From Anaerolineales bacterium (GTDB lineage Bacteria > Chloroflexota > Anaerolineae > Anaerolineales > E44-bin32), in contig JAUWDI010000010.1 in NCBI GenBank assembly GCA_030608865.1, forward strand, positions 1 through 12,066: a stretch of 12,066 bases of DNA, in the 5' to 3' direction. Under the pieces are notes generated by a model. It made no database searches. It had not been told where the DNA came from and saw only the letters and a list, made by a program, of their open reading frames with translations. Numbering within the stretch: position 1 is the first letter of the stretch; each line of letters opens with the position of its first letter. The translations under genes and the position numbers were made by a program. Of the stretch, positions 7,001-12,066 are shown one piece after another.

Positions 7001-7489
7001 GAATTGGATACCATCTTCAATAGCGCTATTGTAAGCAACGCGGCTGGGGTTCAAACAACGGATGTGCGCCGAGAGGGTGGAACTTATATTGTGGATGCTG
7101 TGATCCTCAACTATGTGGATAGTCATCTCACCACGAATGCGCTTATCGCAGTTGAGCAGGAACTCGAAGAAGCCGCTGGCGGACCGGTGACGATTAATGC
7201 CACCATCATCGATGCCGAGCGGTCGACTCAATCGACAGATGAATTCTTCACCTTTGCCAGGATAGAAAATCGACTTCAGGAATTGCTGGAAGGCGAAGGC
7301 GTCATTGTGATCGATCCGGTCGCAAGGAAAGATGGTGATGACTTCCTGCTTCGAGTGACCTATATCAATCTTACCGATATCTCAGATGAAGACGTTGACC
7401 TGATCCGAGTTCAACTGGAGGATGAATTCAGTACTCCGGTTATCATCGAGAGTGTTATTCTCGAGGGCGAAGAGACGCTCATTAAGTAA
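4031..7489 (+). CDS. APC permease - UspA-like - DUF389 fusion membrane protein
   Basis: This 1152-residue protein combines several modules. Residues 20-435 have about 12 hydrophobic segments and resemble an amino acid/polyamine permease (APC superfamily), with a glycine-rich first helix (27-43) and the SERLGVIPGNYGIY segment (72-85). Residues 443-598 look like a degenerate UspA domain. Residues 604-728 form a clearer one, with ADLLVIGTSREG (690-701), FFGG (707-710) and TPTFFVRG (721-728). Residues 755-985 are a DUF389 domain, recognised by GAMLVAPLMNP (798-808) and by GLAAG, GALPG and ALVPPLS (876-906). Residues 986-1152 form a soluble tail with two similar halves. The substrate is unknown. 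A permease with cytosolic Usp domains suggests nucleotide-responsive transport, but the DUF389 role is unknown. GGGAGGGG (4019-4026) lies 4 bases before the ATG. No frameshift or internal stop is seen, so the fusion looks real. Confidence 0.85.
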   Translation: MTSESDSATQASVRYSRVLTVRHAVVIGATITVGLGVFAILGLLNQSAGGESLVNTYLLAAVIAIPLILTLSERLGVIPGNYGIYNIARAEHNIDVAYATGWLLIGGYIALAAILSWGAALHVDILLQLFFPLPIEIGWIGGGVLLLVGVIRVIGRGATWRTRAAIVLISCLILLGISLRNFALTTEIEEAGVQFFDSLGRMELLALIASTYWGLAFIVSDRDQIKRPTRAILPSLVLTILLGAVLGAIGAASIHNFPSPLNDSYTPLIHIPAGFGIIPDAVIQVSYAVIGIAILTIALRQALSYSERQVRAMIRDGFFPEVLQTRRASIGGVPVEYALILLLALVSVLFISPLIITGLAAMMFLWSSAAIHLPDIFRKAPNLPENRRPKLPFHPLFPGLTVAIGLFIPTGLGIETWLGGIGWALVGLALYFLHARRHGIEVRRQLIVVAGSEEEELTDKACVMICVSDVEELPDLLHTGRVLALGDHEEIPKIKVLKTVMHSERSTDRKRRQVAQEAWRELNAAVESIGVSDVEVESLVRLATVESDGILEAITEEHANFLLMGMDIEDLHQHVRPDSIINTIFKNAVCDVGVLLGEFPSSIDQAVVATSGGPHAPLALELADALLGENDGRLELIYTVPGDISEEDRILGEERIAATIASSEITADLHTRIVSAPSVRDGIVWEAREADLLVIGTSREGIFERSFFGGLPFQVARLTETPTFFVRGIETPRFRLLQHIWGLLTDFLPTLTPRQHDDVIEDMRSAAIPTVDYYVLLVLAAAIASVGLLQNSTAVIIGAMLVAPLMNPILAMAMGMVIGDLRTLSVGTEAVIKGATLAILVAVLMVVISPIDEPTSEILSRTQPNILDLLVALFSGLAAGYSVSRKEVSGALPGVAIAAALVPPLSVVGYGVAIANFEVAFGALLLFITNLIAIILAAAVIFLALDFQPARMAMGELRKNLRLTLFSLLGISAILLVITAITVRQANMQNELDTIFNSAIVSNAAGVQTTDVRREGGTYIVDAVILNYVDSHLTTNALIAVEQELEEAAGGPVTINATIIDAERSTQSTDEFFTFARIENRLQELLEGEGVIVIDPVARKDGDDFLLRVTYINLTDISDEDVDLIRVQLEDEFSTPVIIESVILEGEETLIK

Positions 7490-7531
7490 GGTCAGTCAAT
7501 TCCCACGTCATACTTGCCATCATCATTCGAA

Positions 7532-7571
7532 GGAAAAAGTGGCGACAATTCGCTCAGTCGATCATTTTTCC
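7532..7571 (+). terminator. Weak candidate terminator hairpin after the fusion gene
   Basis: GGAAAAA (7532-7538) can pair with TTTTTCC (7565-7571), and inside it CGAC (7543-7546) pairs with GTCG (7557-7560) around a 10-base loop. The stem is interrupted and low in GC, and no T-run follows directly, so it is a poor rho-independent terminator. It may instead be part of the A/T-tract cluster that leads to the recO promoter. Confidence 0.2.
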
Positions 7572-7596
7572 CTCGTTCAGTGCTCATTTTTCCCTC
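7562..7596. repeat. Two 13-bp direct repeats with 22-bp period
   Basis: TCATTTTTCCCTC occurs exactly at 7562-7574 and again at 7584-7596, a period of 22 bp or about two helical turns, which puts both copies on nearly the same DNA face. The spacing and exact identity suggest tandem binding sites for a dimeric or cooperative DNA-binding protein. There are only two copies, so this is not a CRISPR array. Confidence 0.6.
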
Positions 7597-7603
7597 AAAA
7601 ATG
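7585..7603. promoter_or_regulatory. Perfect 7-bp inverted repeat, operator-like, upstream of recO
   Basis: CATTTTT (7585-7591) and AAAAATG (7597-7603) are exact inverted repeats around CCCTC. The element includes the second copy of the 13-bp direct repeat, so repeats of both orientations share one core. It lies about 45-65 bp upstream of the recO -10 element, a position used by activators or bending proteins. A function is inferred from symmetry and position only. Confidence 0.4.
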
Positions 7604-7618
7604 GACCGCGATTGGTCC
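7603..7618. other. Small inverted repeat upstream of the recO promoter
   Basis: GGACC (7603-7607) and GGTCC (7614-7618) are complementary with a 6-base spacer and directly abut the preceding inverted repeat. The element lies about 30-47 bp upstream of the recO -10 hexamer, so it could be an operator near the -35 position. The arms are short, and chance is possible. Confidence 0.3.
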
Positions 7619-7646
7619 TGCTGACAAGCGCTGAGATGGTGGGCGC

Positions 7647-7655
7647 TGGTATAAT
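7647..7655 (+). promoter_or_regulatory. Extended -10 promoter of recO, probably giving a leaderless mRNA
   Basis: TGGTATAAT is a perfect extended -10 element (TG-n-TATAAT). Its last base lies six bases before the A of the recO ATG at 7662, which is where transcription would be expected to start. No purine-rich ribosome binding site precedes the ATG. No good -35 lies at 16-18 bp; CTGACA (7621-7626) is 23 bp away, which is too far. Extended -10 promoters can work without a -35 element. Confidence 0.7.
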
Positions 7656-7661
7656 CGCTCT

Positions 7662-8456
7662 ATGCCAGAGCGTGAGCGACTCTACCGGGCGGAAGGCATC
7701 GTCCTAAGCCGCAGAGATTTTGGCGAGGCGGATCGCTTGTTAACCGTCTTCACCCGAGAGCACGGGAAATTAGAGCAAATCGCGAAGGGTGTTCGTCGGC
7801 CGAGCTCGCGTAAGGCCGGTCATCTTGAGCTTTTTACCCGCGTTCAACTGCTCGCGGCCCGCGGGCGTGAGTTAGATATCCTCACGCAGGTCGAGGCGAT
7901 AGAAACCTATCCGCAGTTGAGCAAGGACCTTCAACTTGTGGGCCAGGCCTCCTACATTCTGGAGCTGGTCAAGCTTTTTACCGTGCAAGGGGAGGTTAAC
8001 CATGAGATCTACCGTCTCCTTGTTGAGACACTTGAGCGGCTTAACTCAGGTGATCCACCATCCAAAGCCACCCGTTATTTCGAACTCCGTCTTCTGGAAC
8101 TGGCTGGTTATCGTCCCGAGCTGTTTCGCTGTGGTCATTGCCAGTCGGAGATCAGACCAGAGGCGCAATTCTTCTCCTATATCGATGGCGGCGTTCTCTG
8201 CCCGAAGTGCGGCCGGGAGCAGAGGGGTGTTCGCCCAATCACGTTGGCAGCCTTGAAGGTTATGCGGCACTACCAACGGAACCCTTTTTCGACCGCCTCA
8301 ACGGCCCGGGTTCAAAAACAGGTTCATCAAGAGCTGGATCACCTGATGGAGGGCTTTTTCAGCTACCTCACAGAACACAAGCTGAATTCACCGCGTTTTC
8401 TACGCGAAATTAACCAGAATACCATCACAATCCTTGAAGAGGACAAGATCGCCTAG
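7662..8456 (+). CDS. recO: DNA repair protein RecO
   Basis: RecO works with RecR (and RecF) to load RecA on SSB-coated single-stranded DNA in gap repair, and it also anneals DNA strands. The protein has 264 residues, close to the family's usual 240-260. The N-terminal OB-fold (about 8-80) opens with the typical [20 protein letters not shown] (10-29) and has KGVRR (42-46). A helical part follows. A four-cysteine zinc site is complete: Cys157 and Cys160 in CGHC, and Cys180 and Cys183 in CPKC. The gene is preceded by a perfect extended -10 element ending six bases before the ATG, so the message is probably leaderless. Its TAG stop lies inside the ribosome binding site of glyQS, 14 bp before that start, so the two are likely co-transcribed. 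The recO-gly-dnaG order matches that of Bacillus. Confidence 0.95.
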   Translation: MPERERLYRAEGIVLSRRDFGEADRLLTVFTREHGKLEQIAKGVRRPSSRKAGHLELFTRVQLLAARGRELDILTQVEAIETYPQLSKDLQLVGQASYILELVKLFTVQGEVNHEIYRLLVETLERLNSGDPPSKATRYFELRLLELAGYRPELFRCGHCQSEIRPEAQFFSYIDGGVLCPKCGREQRGVRPITLAALKVMRHYQRNPFSTASTARVQKQVHQELDHLMEGFFSYLTEHKLNSPRFLREINQNTITILEEDKIA

Positions 8457-8462
8457 GAGAGG
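8455..8462 (+). promoter_or_regulatory. Ribosome binding site fixing the TTG start of glyQS
   Basis: AGGAGAGG begins within the recO stop codon and ends 8 bases before TTG at 8471. It is the only good Shine-Dalgarno sequence near this point. Together with the family-like N-terminus it supports the rare TTG start. The overlap with the recO stop suggests coupled translation. Confidence 0.75.
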
Positions 8463-8470
8463 AAAGCATT

Positions 8471-11467
8471 TTGACCGATCAATCCAAGACAACACTGCAG
8501 GAAGTAATTTTGAAGCTGCAGGAATTCTGGGCCGACCAAGGATGCATTATCTGGCAGCCTTACCATACCGAGGTTGGCGCCGGCACGATGAACCCGGCCA
8601 CATTTTTACGAGTCCTCGGACCCGAGGATTGGCGGGTTGCATACGTAGAGCCATCGATTCGGCCCACGGACAGCCGCTATGGAGAAAACCCAAACCGGTG
8701 GGGGCATTACTATCAATTCCAGGTCATCCTTAAACCAGATCCGGGCAATCCGCAAGAACGATACCTTGACTCGCTCATTGCTTTAGGAATCGACCCAGCT
8801 AGACACGATATCCGTTTTGTCGAAGACAATTGGGAACAGCCGGCGCTCGGAGCCTGGGGCCTGGGCTGGGAAGTCTGGATGGACGGACAGGAAATCACGC
8901 AATATACGTACTTCCAACAAGCTGGAGGGAAGACTCTTGACCCGGTCTCGGTGGAGATTACATACGGTCTTGAGCGGATCGTGTTGGCGCTCCAATCGAT
9001 TGAGAGCTTTATTGACATACAGTGGAACGAGCATCTGACGTATGGCGATATCCTCCTTCAACCAGAGCGTGAGTACAGCCGCTACAATTATGAAGTTGCC
9101 GACGTCGAGCGGTTACGAACGATGTACGATGAGTTCGAGGCGGAGGCGAACGCATGCCTTGATGCGGGCCTGGTTTTCCCAACCCACGATTACATCTTGA
9201 AATGTTCCCATACTTTTAATCTCCTCGACGGACGTGGCGCGGTCGGCGTGACCGAACGAGCGGCGCTCTTTGGCCGTATGCGCGAGCTCGCTCGACGAGT
9301 GACGGACCTTTACCTCGAAGAGCGGGAGGAAGCCGGCTTCCCTTGGCGATCCCGTTGGCAGGTTGCACTTCCTGAAGTGCCACCAGTCGAACCGGGCACT
9401 GCGCCGTCTGAGCCCGCACCTTTCCTGCTCGAGATCGGCACCGAGGAACTCCCAGCAGAAGATCTGGCATCAGCGCTCTCTCAGCTAGAACAGGGCGCCA
9501 GGAAGATGCTCGAAGAGAATCGTTTGCATTATCAAAACATCAAGATACTCGGGACGCCACGGCGGCTGGTGCTCTATATTGAGGGTCTGGCGCCGGCTCA
9601 AGAAGAGCGAACAACGCTTGAGAAAGGACCACCTGTTGATCGGGCTTTCGATGCTGATGGGAAACCGACGAAAGCCGCGCAGGGTTTTGCGCGCAGCAAG
9701 GGCGTTAGCCTGGATGCGCTTAAGCGACAAGAGATTGATGGGGGTGTCTATGTCGTTGCCGAGGTGCATCAATCGGGCGAACCAGCCGATCAGGTTCTCG
9801 GCGCGATTATCCCTGATCTCATCGGCAGCATACGATTTGAGAAATCTATGCGTTGGAATCAAACCCAGATCGCTTTCTCCAGGCCAATTCGCTGGCTGCT
9901 GGCGCTGCATGGTGAGCATGTTGTGCCCTGTGAGTATGCTGATTTGTCGACAGGCAGAACGACACGTCTGTTGCGATTCCAGGCGTCTGAAAGCACAACG
10001 ATTCAAGATGCAGCAGATTACTTACGGGTAATGAATGATGGCGGAATTCTGCTTGATGTGGATGAACGCAGGGGCCGTATTCAGGAGGAGATAACACGTC
10101 TGGCAAAAGAAGTGGGTGGCGAAATCGTCGATGACCCCAATCTTCTGGCTGAGGTGACGAATCTTGTTGAAAAGCCGACCGCATTCCGCGGGGTCTTTGA
10201 CGACGAATTCCTGGAACTACCGCGGGAAGTGCTCATCTCCGTGATGAAGAAACATCAGCGATATTTTCCGATCGAGAAAAAGGGTGCATTGCTGCCCTAC
10301 TTCATCAGTGTGCGCAACGGTGGGGAGGAGCACTTAAATACTGTAACTGTAGGTAACGAGAATGTCATCCGGGCACGTTTCGCCGATGCAGCGTACTTCG
10401 TGAAGAAAGACCTCACCGTTCCGCTAGAATCCTATTTGCCAAAACTGAGTACTCTGACCTTCGAATCGAGCCTGGGGTCAATGCTGGATAAAGTCTCGCG
10501 CATCGAAAAACTAACCGCTACGGTCGGCGAGATGCTGGGGCTTGACAAAAAAACGATCAAGGTCGCTCAACGAGCGGCGCATCTCTGCAAAGCGGATCTT
10601 GCTACGAAGATGGTGATCGAAATGACCGCGCTTCAAGGCGAGATTGGCCGCGTGTATGCCCTTGAAAGCGGTGAGCCTGAGGGAGTCGCCGACGCGATTA
10701 GGGACCATTACCTCCCGCGCTCTGCTAATGACCACCTTCCGGAGACGGAGCCAGGGGTCGCTGTCGGGTTGGCGGATCGCCTTGATACACTCATCGGACT
10801 CATCGCAGCCGGATACAAACCAACAGGGGCGCGGGATCCATTTGCCCTGCGCCGTACCGCGATTGGCCTGGTCCAGGTCTTGATTGGGCGCAATATATCT
10901 ATGGATCTGCATGCTGCGATCAACGCCGCTAAAGATAATCTACCCATCCCAGCGCCGGAAGAAAGCGTTACGGAATGCCTTGAGTTCATTACGGCACGGT
11001 TACAAGCCCATCTGCTTGCAGAGGGGAAGCCGCACGACGCTGTTGATGCAGTCCTAGCAGAACAGGGCAATGATCCCACCAATGCCGCATGTGCGGTGGA
11101 AAATCTGAAGGCCTGGCGAGAGCGAGATGATTGGCCGGAGATGCTGCAAGCTTATGCGCGTTGTGCCCGTATAACTCGCAGCGAAGAGAGCACTTTCACC
11201 GTTCACCCAGAAATGCTTGAAGAGGATGCAGAGAAAGAACTCTTCGCCGCGGTTCTCGGCGCAGAGAGCGTTAATCGAGAGATGGGATCCATCGACGACT
11301 TCTTCACGATGTTCCAACCGCTTGTTCCGGTTATAACGCACTACTTTGATGAAATTCTCGTCATGGCTGAAGAGCCAGAACTTCGGAGCAACCGCTTAGG
11401 CACGATCCAACGCGTTGTTAAGTTGGCACATAATGTACTGGATCTCTCTAGGTTGGAAGGTTTTTAA
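8471..11467 (+). CDS. glyQS: Glycyl-tRNA synthetase, alpha and beta subunits fused
   Basis: This cytoplasmic enzyme charges tRNA-Gly with glycine. It is the bacterial alpha/beta type, normally two chains (GlyQ, GlyS), here one 998-residue chain. The alpha part (about 1-300) is the catalytic class II core: [17 protein letters not shown] (34-50), [12 protein letters not shown] (65-76), RFVEDNWE (115-122), [13 protein letters not shown] (127-139) and ITYGLERI (163-170). A Pro-rich linker (301-317) joins it to the beta part, which starts at [15 protein letters not shown] (318-332) and holds the tRNA-recognition modules, including an HD-like region (RAAHLCKAD, 701-709), ARDPFALRR (787-795) and a helical C-terminal anticodon-binding end. 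The reading frame is continuous with no stop or frameshift. Single-chain forms are known, for example in Chlamydia. The start is TTG, set by the ribosome binding site at 8455. There is no room for a T-box leader between recO and this gene. Confidence 0.96.
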   Translation: MTDQSKTTLQEVILKLQEFWADQGCIIWQPYHTEVGAGTMNPATFLRVLGPEDWRVAYVEPSIRPTDSRYGENPNRWGHYYQFQVILKPDPGNPQERYLDSLIALGIDPARHDIRFVEDNWEQPALGAWGLGWEVWMDGQEITQYTYFQQAGGKTLDPVSVEITYGLERIVLALQSIESFIDIQWNEHLTYGDILLQPEREYSRYNYEVADVERLRTMYDEFEAEANACLDAGLVFPTHDYILKCSHTFNLLDGRGAVGVTERAALFGRMRELARRVTDLYLEEREEAGFPWRSRWQVALPEVPPVEPGTAPSEPAPFLLEIGTEELPAEDLASALSQLEQGARKMLEENRLHYQNIKILGTPRRLVLYIEGLAPAQEERTTLEKGPPVDRAFDADGKPTKAAQGFARSKGVSLDALKRQEIDGGVYVVAEVHQSGEPADQVLGAIIPDLIGSIRFEKSMRWNQTQIAFSRPIRWLLALHGEHVVPCEYADLSTGRTTRLLRFQASESTTIQDAADYLRVMNDGGILLDVDERRGRIQEEITRLAKEVGGEIVDDPNLLAEVTNLVEKPTAFRGVFDDEFLELPREVLISVMKKHQRYFPIEKKGALLPYFISVRNGGEEHLNTVTVGNENVIRARFADAAYFVKKDLTVPLESYLPKLSTLTFESSLGSMLDKVSRIEKLTATVGEMLGLDKKTIKVAQRAAHLCKADLATKMVIEMTALQGEIGRVYALESGEPEGVADAIRDHYLPRSANDHLPETEPGVAVGLADRLDTLIGLIAAGYKPTGARDPFALRRTAIGLVQVLIGRNISMDLHAAINAAKDNLPIPAPEESVTECLEFITARLQAHLLAEGKPHDAVDAVLAEQGNDPTNAACAVENLKAWRERDDWPEMLQAYARCARITRSEESTFTVHPEMLEEDAEKELFAAVLGAESVNREMGSIDDFFTMFQPLVPVITHYFDEILVMAEEPELRSNRLGTIQRVVKLAHNVLDLSRLEGF

Positions 11468-11476
11468 CGGGTTTCG

Positions 11477-11557
11477 TTTGAAGCAGGTTAAAAGATTATT
11501 GCACTTCTGTTTCAAAGGGTTTGAGTCGAGAACATTTGAACCTACTTAAAATGGTTC
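11477..11557 (+). other. Glycyl synthetase-dnaG spacer: two hairpins, no clear terminator
   Basis: The 158-bp spacer (11468-11625) is AT-rich. TTTGAAGCAG (11477-11486) pairs with CTGTTTCAAA (11507-11516) over ten pairs with one G-U, around a 20-base loop, but no T-run follows, so it is not a standard terminator. GAACC (11538-11542) pairs with GGTTC (11553-11557) around a 10-base loop. -10-like sequences such as TAGATT (11582-11587) exist without a good -35. Co-transcription of dnaG with glyQS remains possible. Confidence 0.3.
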
Positions 11558-11625
11558 CGGTAAAGGTTTTGGGGGTTGATGTAGATTGAAATGCCCTCAC
11601 TCAAGGCGATGAGAACACGAGGCTG

Positions 11626-12066
11626 ATGAGCGTTATCGACGAAGTAAAAGATCGCATCGATATCGTCGACCTGGTCGGCGAAACGGTAAAACTCCGGAAG
11701 TCCGGTAAGAATTACACGGGCTTTTGTCCATTCCATCCTAATAAACGGACTCCCGCATTTGCTGTCTTTGCGGATAGTGGGACCTGGCGGTGTTTCGGCG
11801 CATGCAACGAGGGCGGCGACATATTCAGTTTTGTAATGAAGAAAGAGGGCTGGGATTTCTCAGAGACCCTGGCCTATCTCGCCGAGCGTGCAGGAGTAGA
11901 GCTGGTACCACACACACCGGAGCAAGAGGCGGAGGACGAAAGTCGCCAGAGACTGCATGAATTGCTCGACGCAACAGTCACATTTTTCCGCCATCAATTG
12001 TTTTCGACAACCGCAGGAGAACCCGCCCTCGCCTATCTTCGTGATCGTGGCATGAGTGATGCAACA
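11626..12066 (+). CDS. dnaG: DNA primase DnaG, N-terminal part (cut by window end)
   Basis: DnaG makes the RNA primers for replication with the DnaB helicase. The 147 residues seen run off the window with the frame open. They cover the zinc-binding domain and the beginning of the linker to the catalytic TOPRIM-containing core, which lies outside. The N-terminus is typical: IDEVKDRIDIVDLVGE (4-19), KSGKNYTGFCPFH (25-37), RTPAF (41-45) and WRCFGACNEGGDIFSFVM (54-71). The zinc ligands are Cys34, His37, Cys56 and Cys60. The last pair is spaced C-x3-C because of an extra Ala, where Bacillus and E. coli have C-x2-C. The ATG is followed at once by conserved primase sequence, so the start is secure although the nearest purine tract, GAGG (11619-11622), is only 3 bases from it. 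Confidence 0.95.
   Translation, partial: MSVIDEVKDRIDIVDLVGETVKLRKSGKNYTGFCPFHPNKRTPAFAVFADSGTWRCFGACNEGGDIFSFVMKKEGWDFSETLAYLAERAGVELVPHTPEQEAEDESRQRLHELLDATVTFFRHQLFSTTAGEPALAYLRDRGMSDAT

Noticed and set aside
7562..7596. CRISPR-like repeats
   Set aside because: There are only two 13-bp copies with a 9-bp gap, no further units and no cas genes. Tandem binding sites are the better reading.
7422..7634. Plus-strand 70-codon open frame spanning the end of the fusion gene and the spacer
   Set aside because: It overlaps the end of the fusion gene in another frame and crosses the repeat cluster. Its product shows no motif and no ribosome binding site.
8457..8470. T-box or other tRNA-sensing leader before glycyl-tRNA synthetase
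   Set aside because: Only 14 bp separate recO from the TTG start, leaving no space for such an element; none is seen before recO either.
9485..10006. Minus-strand open frame of 173 codons inside glyQS
   Set aside because: It lies wholly opposite a well-conserved synthetase and its translation is rich in Arg, Ser and Cys with no recognisable motif. It is an antisense shadow.
8471..11467. glyQ and glyS as two genes with a lost stop or sequencing error
   Set aside because: The frame is continuous, the junction is a plausible Pro-rich linker, and there is no internal ribosome binding site with a start codon at the beta N-terminus.
11542..11736. Minus-strand 64-codon open frame over the dnaG start
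   Set aside because: It overlaps the conserved N-terminus of DnaG on the opposite strand and has no recognisable features.

Overview
The window reads as ordinary bacterial chromosome from a core-gene neighbourhood, with one accessory insertion. The best guess for the organism is a Chloroflexota bacterium (Anaerolineae-like). This is an inference from the gene order, the single-chain glycyl-tRNA synthetase, the C-x3-C form of the DnaG zinc site, the leaderless-looking recO promoter and a GC content that looks slightly above one half. No marker gene proves it. Nothing looks like phage, plasmid, CRISPR or IS DNA.

Layout. Positions 1-129 hold a tRNA-Gln(UUG) gene with encoded CCA and its own apparent extended -10 promoter. 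A leader of about 150 bp with several inverted repeats precedes a tightly overlapping + strand operon: glmU (UDP-GlcNAc synthesis), a CNNM/CBS/CorC-type membrane protein, and cdd (cytidine deaminase), closed by a rho-independent terminator near 3352-3388. A convergent minus-strand gene for a small lipoprotein of unknown function follows. Divergent from it, 93 bp away, is a 3.46-kb gene for a 1152-residue fusion: APC-type permease, two UspA-like regions, a DUF389 membrane domain and a duplicated C-terminal soluble domain. After a 172-bp spacer with helically phased A/T-tracts and repeats come recO (apparently leaderless), glyQS (alpha and beta subunits fused in one frame) and the 5' part of dnaG, which runs off the end.

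How it fits together. The order cdd - (era) - recO - glyQ - glyS - dnaG - sigA is a well-known conserved block in Bacillus and relatives. Here the block is present but era is missing from its usual place, and that place is taken by the lipoprotein and the permease-Usp-DUF389 fusion, which do not look functionally related to translation or DNA replication. The core genes cover cell-wall precursor supply (glmU), pyrimidine salvage (cdd), recombination repair (recO), tRNA-Gln and glycyl-tRNA supply, and replication priming (dnaG). The most unusual items are the multi-domain fusion transporter and the non-coding region in front of recO.
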